A stretch of 64,000 nucleotides of DNA from contig CM066912.1 in assembly GCA_033964015.1 (NCBI GenBank), forward strand, positions 18,773,073 through 18,837,072, written 5' to 3'. The DNA is from Scolanthus callimorphus. Taxonomy: Eukaryota; Cnidaria; Anthozoa; Actiniaria; Edwardsiidae. A program made the position numbers and the translations under genes. The notes beneath the pieces were generated by a model that saw only the letters and a list, made by a program, of their open reading frames with translations, searched no databases and had not been told where the DNA came from. Of the stretch, positions 56,830 to 64,000 are shown piece after piece; within the stretch, counting starts at the first letter, position 1, and every line of letters begins with the position of its first letter.

Positions 56830-56869
56830 TTTGCTGACGTTTCGAGCGTTAGCCCTTCGTCGGAGCAAA
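56830..56869 (-). ncRNA. Hammerhead-ribozyme-like motif beside a Penelope-like element
   Basis: On the minus strand: TTTGCT, CCGACGA, A, GGGC-TAAC-GCTC, GAAA, CGTC, AGCAAA. TTTGCT pairs perfectly with AGCAAA (stem I), GGGC with GCTC (stem II, one G-T pair), and the palindrome ACGT could form a minimal stem III in a dimer. The core boxes CNGANGA, GAAA and the cleavage-type GTC are in the right order. The second core base is C instead of T, which would be expected to impair cleavage. It lies downstream of a GIY-YIG remnant on the same strand. Confidence 0.5.
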
Positions 56870-56949
56870 GAGGGAAAACTGAGGGAGTGGGGCTGTATAT
56901 AAAGTAAATGTAGAGCCGTTGCTAGGCAACAGATAAACATTCGGAATGA

Positions 56950-57300
56950 CTAAAGGCGATAATTGGTTAAGAATAACAAAGGATGCCATTGGCCATTGAA
57001 ATCGCAAACTAGTGATAAAAGTAAAGAAAGAGGAAATATGATGAGATGTAGAAAACTAGGTATAAGAGAAAAATTCATTGATGCCGTGGGGTGATCGGCA
57101 ACCGAGTGAAAGAATAAGTCTATTCTCTTTATGGAAGCGAGAATGATTAGACCCGTTGTGAAGAGAACACCGCAAACAGTCATATGATCTCTAGTGTGAC
57201 CGGGAAGATTGAAGTGTCGGGCCACTGGTTTGTTACGGTCATTTTTAACTCGTGGCTTGTTGCGTAGCAACAGCCAAAGAGTTATCGTGGTGACTCGATG
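56950..57300 (-). pseudogene. Penelope-like element C-terminal remnant
   Basis: The minus-strand frame 57,270-56,950 begins RNKPRVKNDRNKPVARHFNL followed by PGHTRDHMTVCGVLF. The pattern KPVARHFNLPGH is that of the segment after the GIY-YIG core in Penelope-like retroelements. Everything upstream is missing; the copy stops where the 5' region of the Helitron begins. The residual 100-codon frame keeps no catalytic residue. Confidence 0.6.
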
Positions 57301-57351
57301 TCACTCGCTCACTCACTCACTGGATCAGTCCTACGTTAGCACGGTATTAGC

Positions 57352-57413
57352 ATAATTTATGCTTAAGTCATCCATCAGATTATAATAATTTATGCTGAGG
57401 TCATCCATCAAGC
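57352..57413 (+). repeat. Imperfect direct duplication upstream of the Helitron ORF
   Basis: ATAATTTATGCTTAAGTCAT and ATAATTTATGCTGAGGTCAT, each followed by CCATCA, lie about 36 bp apart. A CCCCTCGGGG palindrome follows (57,414-57,424). This may mark the 5' terminal region of the Helitron. Confidence 0.6.
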
Positions 57414-57705
57414 CCCTCGGGGCGCCTGTTGCGGGATCAAGCGAGTTATCTGCGGGACAGCGCGACTAAAACTTCAAGTCATCTCCGTATTTGCTCTGAA
57501 TTCTCAGTGTACACCACAGGATACCCAAAGCAGCAAAACTGAGCTAGAAGGACGGGAGGCTCTGGTCCAAGACTGTTACCATAGATACGATCGCGGGCTC
57601 AGATTCGATAGACGCCATTTTGAATCAAAGAAGCAGCATCTTCAGCGATAACTAGCGAGGGATCCGAGGGATTTTTCTTCTTTTTTGCGGAAACGGGACT
57701 GGAAC

Positions 57706-59244
57706 ATGGTTGTTTTTACGAAGAATCCTAGACAGAACAATCAAGTCCACATTCGTGAACTAAAAAGCGAATGTGAAGAGTCCTTTACTCATCGGGGCAA
57801 TGTTCTACAACTTCATGCAATCGGAATCGAACCGATTCATGAAGATGATGAGGAGACGCAATTCTACCGCGTCGCATGTCTCCCAAGCTCACGGGAGATT
57901 AATAAATTCCTTCGGGAAAGTGAGCTTGTCAACTCAAATCAAAGCCAAATATCAAACGCTATAACAAACGCTATAACAAATCTTGAAATTACTCAAACTA
58001 CGCCAAACAAAAGTGCTCATGCTATCGATGATCATATTGGTGAGATGCTTCCTCAACTCTATCAGCGCAATCAGACTGAGAGTCCAGAGCGAAATCGCAG
58101 CCGATCTTCAGCAAAGTCCACTCGTTACATCAAGCGTGAAAGAGAGCCATCCAGAATTCCATACAAGAAAATACTGAAACTATTGACTAAAAAAGGCAAG
58201 GTAATGCAAAATGCAGTAAAGGTCTATTTGAGGAAAAATGTTCCTGTAACCTCTGTGTTAAGAGCATGTCTTTCCACTTCATTTCTCAAATATATTGCAG
58301 TGAGAATATCTAGAGCTAGACCAGTAACACATGCCAAGTATCCCACATCTGCATTTTCAAATGGTCATTGTTACATCTTTGTTTTAAAAGCTAGGACTGC
58401 TAAACACAAAAATGCCCTATCTATCATGTTTTATTCCCAATCCCAATCTGCAGCAGAGTATTTTGTGAAAATGAATAAGCAAAATGGAAGGTATTGCGTA
58501 TCTTTTACAAGCATATTGCTATCAAATGATGTCGAGAAAAACCCAGGCCCTAGCGCCCCTAATATTAATAGTGAAATGAACCTGATAGACTCTCACATGT
58601 CACTGTTGCAGACCCGATTAGCACAACAAGGATTGAGAGCAGTAGAAACTATTGGTGATGGTTCATGCTTTTTCAGAGCAGTAGCATTTCAGTTGTATAA
58701 CAGCGATAGCTATCACATAAATGTGCGGGCAATAGCTGTCCAGTACATGAGAAATAACCCTGAGAGATTCATTGAGCATAATACAGAATATTCATGGCTT
58801 AGTTATCTCAACGCTATGTCTCAACATGGTACTTGGGCTGATCATCTTTCTATACAAGCAGTGGCAGATGCATTGAATGTTACAATTCGAATAACAGAAT
58901 CACATCCTGGATTTGCCCCACTCACTATTATTAGTCCAGCAAATACTATTGGTGAAAGTACTGTCATAAATATTGGGCATATAAATGAGCTACATTATGT
59001 TTCAACTGTTCCTTTAGATCGAGATGTCATGTCAAGTCAAACACAACCCAGTACTGGCAATCCTCCAAACAGTCAATCAAAGGTAAAAACAAAACCATTA
59101 TCAAATGTAGTGAGAAAGGCATCTGTTGACAAAATGTGTAAACAAGAAAAGAGAAGGGAATATATGAGGCTTTTGATGAAACGTAAGAGAGAAAGTGAGG
59201 AATTCAGAAAGAACGAAGTGATGCTAAACGCCAGAAAAGATTAG
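57706..59244 (+). CDS. Helitron N-terminal ORF: basic domain, 2A-like motif, OTU protease
   Basis: 512 codons from ATG 57,706 (AACATGG, good context). Residues 1-265 are unrecognised and Arg/Lys-rich around 125-215. Residues ~270-282 read ILLSNDVEKNPGP. The final eight match the D(V/I)ExNPGP core of 2A ribosome-skipping peptides, so the product would separate between Gly281 and Pro282 (codon 58,549). An OTU cysteine-protease domain follows (about 306-435), with GDGSCFF (Asp318, Cys321) and NELHYV (His430) as its catalytic set. Such domains remove ubiquitin or ubiquitin-like tags. The basic C-terminus ends at 59,244 in an out-of-frame stop; a shift near 59,210 separates it from the following repeat region. 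Confidence 0.85.
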   Translation: MVVFTKNPRQNNQVHIRELKSECEESFTHRGNVLQLHAIGIEPIHEDDEETQFYRVACLPSSREINKFLRESELVNSNQSQISNAITNAITNLEITQTTPNKSAHAIDDHIGEMLPQLYQRNQTESPERNRSRSSAKSTRYIKREREPSRIPYKKILKLLTKKGKVMQNAVKVYLRKNVPVTSVLRACLSTSFLKYIAVRISRARPVTHAKYPTSAFSNGHCYIFVLKARTAKHKNALSIMFYSQSQSAAEYFVKMNKQNGRYCVSFTSILLSNDVEKNPGPSAPNINSEMNLIDSHMSLLQTRLAQQGLRAVETIGDGSCFFRAVAFQLYNSDSYHINVRAIAVQYMRNNPERFIEHNTEYSWLSYLNAMSQHGTWADHLSIQAVADALNVTIRITESHPGFAPLTIISPANTIGESTVINIGHINELHYVSTVPLDRDVMSSQTQPSTGNPPNSQSKVKTKPLSNVVRKASVDKMCKQEKRREYMRLLMKRKRESEEFRKNEVMLNARKD

Positions 59245-59699
59245 AAACTATTGAAACGGTGAGACAATATGAAGGCCAAGCCTTTAAAAAGCGCAAAGAA
59301 CGTGATCCTGAGCATGTAAGAGAAATAAACAAACAAGCAAATTGCAAAAGTAAAGAAAATAACCCAGAACGTATTTGGGAAATAAAAAGACACTCATTTG
59401 ACAAAAGCAAAGAAAATAACCCAGAGCATATTAGGGAACTCAATAGAAAAGCATTTTGCAAAAGTAAAGAGAACAACCCAGAGCATATTAGAGAAGTCAA
59501 TAGAAAAGCATTTCACAAAAGCAAGGGAAATAACCCAGAGCATATTAGAGAAGTCAATAGAAAAGCATTTCACAAAAGCAAAGAAAATAACCCAGAGCAT
59601 ATTAGAGAATCAAACGACAAACATTTGACAAAAGCAAAGAGAATAACCCAGAGCATATTAGAAATGTTAATAGAAATGCGCAGAATAAACGCCGAATGA
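59209..59699 (+). CDS. Helitron repeat region (19-residue KSKENNPEHIRE repeats)
   Basis: This frame reads on from ERSDAKRQKRLETIETV (59,209) into units of the form SKENNPEHIRE(L/V)NRKAF(C/H)K. Unit starts at 59,406 and 59,463 are 57 bp apart; five to six units are present, the last ones shifted out of frame near 59,615. The repeat is highly charged and probably forms a helical, perhaps coiled-coil, spacer. Comparable Lys/Glu/Pro-rich repeats occur before the Rep domain of other animal Helitron proteins. There is no ATG of its own before 59,269, so this is a piece of the larger protein. Confidence 0.7.
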
Positions 59700-60031
59700 C
59701 AGATGTATCAGAAGGTGGTGATATAAGTGAAGATAACATGCCAAAAGTCATCCAGTCTTTTCATTCAAATGTAGAGCTTGGACCTGAATTTAGCTGCACT
59801 TCATGTGACCAATTGTGGTACAGATCTTCGGTTATTAAGTGTGATGCCATAAAATATAGTGGCAAGTGCTCACAAAGTTTGATTGATCAATGCCTGAGTG
59901 GTATAAAAAGTGTTGACAATATTGAATGGATTTGCTACACTTGTCACTCAAATCTACAGGAAGGGAAGTTACCAGCATGTTCTAAAGCAAACAAAATGCA
60001 ATTTCCTGAAAAACCAGAATGCTTGAATTAA
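59615..60031 (+). CDS. Helitron Cys-rich domain (DUF6570-like)
   Basis: After the shift near 59,615 the frame reads the end of the repeat (DKSKENNPEHIRNVNRN), then a region with C-x2-C (FSCTSCDQLWYR) and, 60 residues on, WICYTCHSNLQEGKLPACSK. This paired-Cys pattern followed by a PEKPE stretch is the segment that precedes the Rep domain in many Helitron proteins (DUF6570-like); a metal-binding role is likely but not shown. A shift at about 60,015 moves the continuation (LTPLEERLIAPRIPF) into the next frame. Confidence 0.75.
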   Translation, partial: RQTFDKSKENNPEHIRNVNRNAQNKRRMTDVSEGGDISEDNMPKVIQSFHSNVELGPEFSCTSCDQLWYRSSVIKCDAIKYSGKCSQSLIDQCLSGIKSVDNIEWICYTCHSNLQEGKLPACSKANKMQFPEKPECLN

Positions 60032-63000
60032 CTCCTTTGGAAGAGCGCTTAATTGCTCCTCGTATACCCTTCATGCAAATACGTGAACTCCCAAGAGGTG
60101 GTCAATTGTCTATTCATGGAAATGTTGTTAATGTACCAGCTGATGTAAGCTCAACAGTAAATTTTCTGCCAAGACCAATCAATGAATCTCAGACTATTCC
60201 AATAAAACTTAAGCGAAGGATGAATTACAAGCATCATTATCAGTACCAAAATGTTAGGCCTGCAAAAGTGTTAGAAGCAGCAAAATACCTAGTACAAACA
60301 AGCAAGTTGTTTCAGAATGAGCATATAGAAGTCAAAGAAAATTGGCAGAATAATGTAATCACTGCATCTATTTCTGAAGAAAGTAACAATGAAAATGATT
60401 GGGTAGAATTTTTGCAGCCAACAGAAGTCAGTGATAATACTGAAATGCATTCATTCCAATCCAGTGTAGCTGAAAACAACACACCATGTCAACTAGAAGA
60501 AAGGAATAATGAAAATGTAGGAAATAATTCTGACAATTGCAACATGCCTATAACTGATGATGATGATGGATGGTGTGAAATAGAGGAACGACCATCAGGT
60601 GTTTCTGATACTTTATTACAAGGCCCAGACATGACTGAGAATGTAGAAAAGGTACTAAGCTTCGCACCAGGAGAAGGTAACAAACCATTAGGGATTTTTA
60701 TGGACAAGGAATCTGAATTCCTAGCATTTCCAACAATTTTTTGTGGCACAAGTAGACCTGATAATAAGGAAAGGAATGTACCTATTCATTACAGTACTGT
60801 GTGCAAATGGGAATTAAGAAGTAAAGATCGTAGAGTAGCACAATCAGTACCAAACATCTTCTACAAACTAAAGAAGCTTCAGATAAAACAAATCCAAGAT
60901 AGTGCATCCTTGTCTCTAAGAAAGTGTAAGAATAAAGGGAAAAAATACACTGCAGGTGAATTAAAATCAAATGATTATGTGAATAAATTGATACATCTTG
61001 ATGAAGGGTTTAGAGTACTGAGAAACTTAAGAGGATCTCCACCTTATTTTGAAAAATGTAAAAAGGACTTGTTCGCTATGATTCGTCAACTAGGTAACCC
61101 AACATGGTTTTGTAGTTTTAGCAGTGCAGATACCAGATGGAACCATCTTCTTAAAACTCTTGCCAGACTTGTAGAGAACAAAGAGCTTAGTGATGATGAT
61201 ATAAAAAATATGACTTGGCAGCAAAAATCAAACCTCATACAGAAGGATCCTGTGACTTGTGCAAGAAACTTTGAACATATGGTTCAATTGTTTATAAAGG
61301 ATGTCTTGAAGAGTAATGCAATGCCAGTAGGAGAAGTAGTAGACTACTTTTATAGAACTGAATTCCAGTGTCGTGGGTCACCTCATATTCACATTTTGCT
61401 ATTCTGTAAAAATAGTCCTCAGTATCTGAAAGCATCAAATGAAGAAATTGCAGAATTCGTTGATCAGTATATTACATGTACAAATGATCAATCAGATGAT
61501 ATGAAAGACCTTGTAAATCTGCAACTTCATAGACATGCCAAAACATGTAAAAAACAAGGTAATAAAGTATGCCGACTTAATTTCCCAATACCTCCAATGC
61601 CAACAACAATGATCCTAGAACCACTTCTAGAAACAAGTTTAGAAGAGAATGAGGTTAAGCATGTAAAGGAGAACTATGACAGAATAAAATGCCTTCTAGA
61701 TGACATGAAATATGGAGAGGACCTGACATTTGAAGCTTTCCTTGAAAAGTTACACTTAACTGAACAACAGTATATTCAGGCAATTAGATTTTCATTGAAA
61801 AGAACAACACTCCTTCTGCGACGTGCTCCATCAGAGATAAGAATAAACAATTACAATGCTAATCTTTTAAAAGCATGGAGAGCAAACATGGACATTCAGT
61901 TTGTTTTAGATCCATATGCATGTGCTGTGTATATTCTGTCTTACATAACAAAGGGGCAAAGAGGTATGAGCAAACTTCTGGAAAAAGCCTCTCAAGAAGC
62001 CAATTCTGGCAATAAAGACATAGTAAACAAAGTGCGCCACATTGGGAATAAATTCTTGAATGCAGTTGAAATCAGTGCGCAAGAAGCAGTTTATCTTGTA
62101 TTGCAGATGCCTTTAAGGAGATCATCAAGAGATTTCCAATTTATCAATACATCAAATCCAGATGACAGAACATTTTTGGTAAAAACTCTCGATAAAATCA
62201 AGGATTTACCTGACCACTCTACGGATATTGAGTCTGATAATATTATCAAACGATACCAAAGACGGCCAATCAAACTACAGAATATTACCTTAGCTGAATT
62301 TGTTGCTTGGTTTAACTGTGTTAAAGACTCAAAAGCACCTCATGCTGGGCCTTCATCTGACCTACCTGAATCTGATTTTGATGACAACCTTGATGATGAC
62401 CCAGAAGAAAACCATGAATGTGCTGATGACATCCAAGAGTTTACAATGAGAGGTGGAATGAAGGTTGTTAAAAGACGGAAAGCCAGAATTATAAGATCTG
62501 TTAGATTTAACAAGGATAAGGACCCAGAGAATTACTACAGAGAACAACTCATGCTTTATTTTCCCTGGAGAAATGAACAAAAAGATATCATTGGTAACTG
62601 CCAGACATACCAAGAGAGGTTTAATCAGGTTGAAACAATGATAGTTCAAAACAAAGAGCACTATGAATGCCATAGTGATGTTCTTGACAAAGCTATTGAA
62701 GACATAAATAATGACAAAGTATCTCAGCCAGTAGCTCCTAACACGCAACATATTGATGATCAAGATATGACCAATAAATCAAAGCCAAGTGAGCTGTTTG
62801 GATGTTTTGATCCAGGTGCTAACAAGCAACATAGTCAGTATGATCTATATGATGACATGGGAATATTGCCCAGGTGTAATGATGATGAAGAACTAGTACA
62901 GAAGCGCTTGCAAGACAGTGACTATAGACAGCTTGTGCGTTCTTTAAACATAAAGCAGAGAGAATTTTTCTACCATGTTTTACATTATATTAAAACTAAA

Positions 63001-63339
63001 GATGATCCCCTCAGATTATTCTTAAGTGGAGGAGCTGGAGTTGGGAAGAGTACTGTTACAAATGCACTTTATGAAGCACTCCAGAGATATTTGAATAGCA
63101 CACCTGGCCAAAACCCAGATGAAGTTAAAGTACTTAAAGTTGCCCCTACTGGGAAAGCAGCATTCAATATTAAAGGCAATACTATACATTCTGCCTTTAA
63201 AATTCCAGCCAACAGAGGTTTTGAGTATTGCTCATTAGATGCTGACCGACTAAACACAATACGTACCCAGCTAAGAAAGCTGAAAATTCTTTTTATTGAT
63301 GAAATTTTAATGGTTGGAAGTTGGATGTTCAATTTCTGA
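60019..63339 (+). CDS. Helitron Rep (HUH) nuclease fused to Pif1-type helicase N-terminus
   Basis: 1,106 codons. The N-terminal part LEERLIAPRIPFMQIRELPRG and HGNVVNVPADV is typical of Helitron transposases. The Helitron_like_N/Rep domain follows, with the HUH motif HIH in RGSPHIHILLF (His456, His458) and a tyrosine pair in VYILSYITKGQRGM (Tyr638, Tyr642). The helicase begins near residue 970: Walker A GGAGVGKS (1004-1011), VAPTGKAA (about 1048) and Walker B FIDE (1092-1095). An acidic segment (about 785-805) separates the halves. Rep would nick and join single strands, and the helicase would unwind the donor for rolling-circle transposition. A one-base shift at about 63,335 ends the frame prematurely. 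Confidence 0.92.
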   Translation: MLELTPLEERLIAPRIPFMQIRELPRGGQLSIHGNVVNVPADVSSTVNFLPRPINESQTIPIKLKRRMNYKHHYQYQNVRPAKVLEAAKYLVQTSKLFQNEHIEVKENWQNNVITASISEESNNENDWVEFLQPTEVSDNTEMHSFQSSVAENNTPCQLEERNNENVGNNSDNCNMPITDDDDGWCEIEERPSGVSDTLLQGPDMTENVEKVLSFAPGEGNKPLGIFMDKESEFLAFPTIFCGTSRPDNKERNVPIHYSTVCKWELRSKDRRVAQSVPNIFYKLKKLQIKQIQDSASLSLRKCKNKGKKYTAGELKSNDYVNKLIHLDEGFRVLRNLRGSPPYFEKCKKDLFAMIRQLGNPTWFCSFSSADTRWNHLLKTLARLVENKELSDDDIKNMTWQQKSNLIQKDPVTCARNFEHMVQLFIKDVLKSNAMPVGEVVDYFYRTEFQCRGSPHIHILLFCKNSPQYLKASNEEIAEFVDQYITCTNDQSDDMKDLVNLQLHRHAKTCKKQGNKVCRLNFPIPPMPTTMILEPLLETSLEENEVKHVKENYDRIKCLLDDMKYGEDLTFEAFLEKLHLTEQQYIQAIRFSLKRTTLLLRRAPSEIRINNYNANLLKAWRANMDIQFVLDPYACAVYILSYITKGQRGMSKLLEKASQEANSGNKDIVNKVRHIGNKFLNAVEISAQEAVYLVLQMPLRRSSRDFQFINTSNPDDRTFLVKTLDKIKDLPDHSTDIESDNIIKRYQRRPIKLQNITLAEFVAWFNCVKDSKAPHAGPSSDLPESDFDDNLDDDPEENHECADDIQEFTMRGGMKVVKRRKARIIRSVRFNKDKDPENYYREQLMLYFPWRNEQKDIIGNCQTYQERFNQVETMIVQNKEHYECHSDVLDKAIEDINNDKVSQPVAPNTQHIDDQDMTNKSKPSELFGCFDPGANKQHSQYDLYDDMGILPRCNDDEELVQKRLQDSDYRQLVRSLNIKQREFFYHVLHYIKTKDDPLRLFLSGGAGVGKSTVTNALYEALQRYLNSTPGQNPDEVKVLKVAPTGKAAFNIKGNTIHSAFKIPANRGFEYCSLDADRLNTIRTQLRKLKILFIDEILMVGSWMFNF

Positions 63340-64000
63340 ATTTGCGTCTGCAACAAATCATGGGAACAACCAATGAATTTGGAGGTGTCAGTGTGATATC
63401 AGTTGGAGATTTATTCCAGCTAAAACCTGTCTTTGACAAGTGGATATTTGAAAGTCGCCCAGACAGCTATGGTGCCCTAGCAACAAATATCTGGCAAGAG
63501 CTCTTTACGTCATTTGAGCTTACTGAAATCATGAGACAGAAAGAGGATGCTTCCTTTGCAGAATTATTGAATCGATTAAGAGAGGGGAATCACACTCAAT
63601 CAGACATTCGCTTACTAAAAACACGGCTACTTACAATAAAACCTGATGATCCACATTATCCAATAAATACAACTCATATGTTTGCAACCAATCAGCAGGT
63701 GAAAAAACACAATGATACAGTCTTTCATTCTACACAAACAGACAAAGCCGAAGTTAAATGTATTGATTTGGTTGTTGGAGATATTTCTGATGAACTTAAA
63801 CAGAGCATAAAACAAAAAATTCCTGATGATCCCACTAAAACAATGGGTTTGTACAGTAAAATTTCAATAGCAGAGGGAGCTAAATATGATTTGACAACAA
63901 ATGTCAACGTTGTGGATGGCATGACCAATGGGACGGAATGCATAATTGAAAGAATAGACTACAGGGTTCAAAATTCTGCAAGGCCAAGTATAATCTGGGT
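63336..64000 (+). CDS. Pif1-type helicase continuation of the Helitron protein (partial)
   Basis: The next frame reads NLRLQQIMGTTNEFGG, then ISVGDLFQLKPV (helicase motif III, GD..QL.PV), LTEIMRQ (motif IV-like) and a THMFATNQQVKKHN segment. It has no stop up to the window edge. It is the direct continuation of the Rep-helicase protein after the shift near 63,335. The C-terminal helicase motifs V and VI lie beyond the window. Confidence 0.88.
   Translation, partial: MNLRLQQIMGTTNEFGGVSVISVGDLFQLKPVFDKWIFESRPDSYGALATNIWQELFTSFELTEIMRQKEDASFAELLNRLREGNHTQSDIRLLKTRLLTIKPDDPHYPINTTHMFATNQQVKKHNDTVFHSTQTDKAEVKCIDLVVGDISDELKQSIKQKIPDDPTKTMGLYSKISIAEGAKYDLTTNVNVVDGMTNGTECIIERIDYRVQNSARPSIIW

Larger units (their letters stand above)
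57300..64000 (+). mobile_element. Autonomous Helitron (Helentron/Helitron2-like), 3' part outside window
   Basis: It encodes, in order, a basic domain, a 2A-like motif, an OTU protease, a 19-residue repeat, a Cys-rich domain, an HUH Rep and a Pif1 helicase, over at least 6.3 kb. Rep plus Pif1 helicase is diagnostic of Helitrons (rolling-circle transposition). An OTU domain is characteristic of the Helentron/Helitron2 branch. The left end is not defined to the base. Frame changes near 59,210, 59,615, 60,015 and 63,335 break what should be one very long frame, or an ORF set, with no other in-frame stops. Confidence 0.9.

Noticed and set aside
59204..59600. Minus-strand Cys/Phe/Leu repeat proteins
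   Set aside because: Antisense shadow of the Helitron 57-bp coding repeat.
1..64000. tRNA, rRNA or tRNA-derived SINE
   Set aside because: No sequence with paired A and B boxes and a cloverleaf could be found. GGTTC-like words (for example at 4,113 and 54,280) lack the surrounding structure.

Overview
The window looks like non-genic, transposon-rich DNA from an invertebrate animal, most likely an anthozoan cnidarian such as a stony coral. Genes are sparse and no bacterial-style operon is present. The identifiable coding sequence is almost all from eukaryotic mobile elements (LINE, Penelope-like, DIRS-type tyrosine-recombinase retroelement, Crypton-like, Helitron). Dense short inverted-repeat elements, foldbacks and minisatellites surround them. 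The cnidarian assignment is an inference from this mixture; no diagnostic host gene was recognised.

Layout. Positions 1-8,580 hold little beyond a small terminal-inverted-repeat (TIR) element, a 22-bp minisatellite and a 1.15-kb TIR element carrying a LINE scrap. From 8,583 to 11,252 there is an LTR-like segment with a gag-like ORF, then a LINE reverse transcriptase (RT) fragment. From 12 to 24 kb the sequence is mostly featureless, apart from a 1.1-kb TIR element at 16.5 kb. From 24.1 to 29.2 kb there are large inverted duplications and a 993-bp foldback element whose arms are built of 15-bp repeats. Two related 1.2-1.3-kb elements, at 29.6 and 35.7 kb, each contain an array with exactly 128-bp spacing. 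Each array unit carries paired TGACGTCA palindromes and a CACGTG core. They share a short inverted end motif and a 3' hairpin that recall non-autonomous Helentron/Helitron-like elements. A broken Crypton-like recombinase lies at 37-38 kb.

From 39.9 to 45.4 kb there is a three-level nest. The outside is a Helentron-like element, inside it a TIR element, and inside that a DIRS-type retroelement with SAP-gag, RT, RNase H and tyrosine recombinase. A 735-bp unit repeated three times almost perfectly follows (45.7-47.9 kb). At 48.2-49.0 kb is another minisatellite-bearing element end, directly followed by a CpG/CRE-rich promoter-like segment. Phase-compatible splice sites after it suggest a small three-exon gene (49.5-53.4 kb), the only candidate host gene. 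LINE and Penelope-like remnants occupy 55.2-57.3 kb.

From about 57.3 kb to the end lies an autonomous Helitron of the Helentron/Helitron2 type, truncated by the window edge. In order it encodes an unknown basic domain, a 2A-like ribosome-skipping motif, an OTU protease, a 19-residue repeat, a Cys-rich region, an HUH Rep domain and a Pif1-type helicase. Four frameshifts interrupt it. The 2A motif directly before the OTU domain, the CRE/E-box arrays inside the Helentron-like elements, and two hammerhead-ribozyme-like motifs beside Penelope remnants are the most interesting observations.
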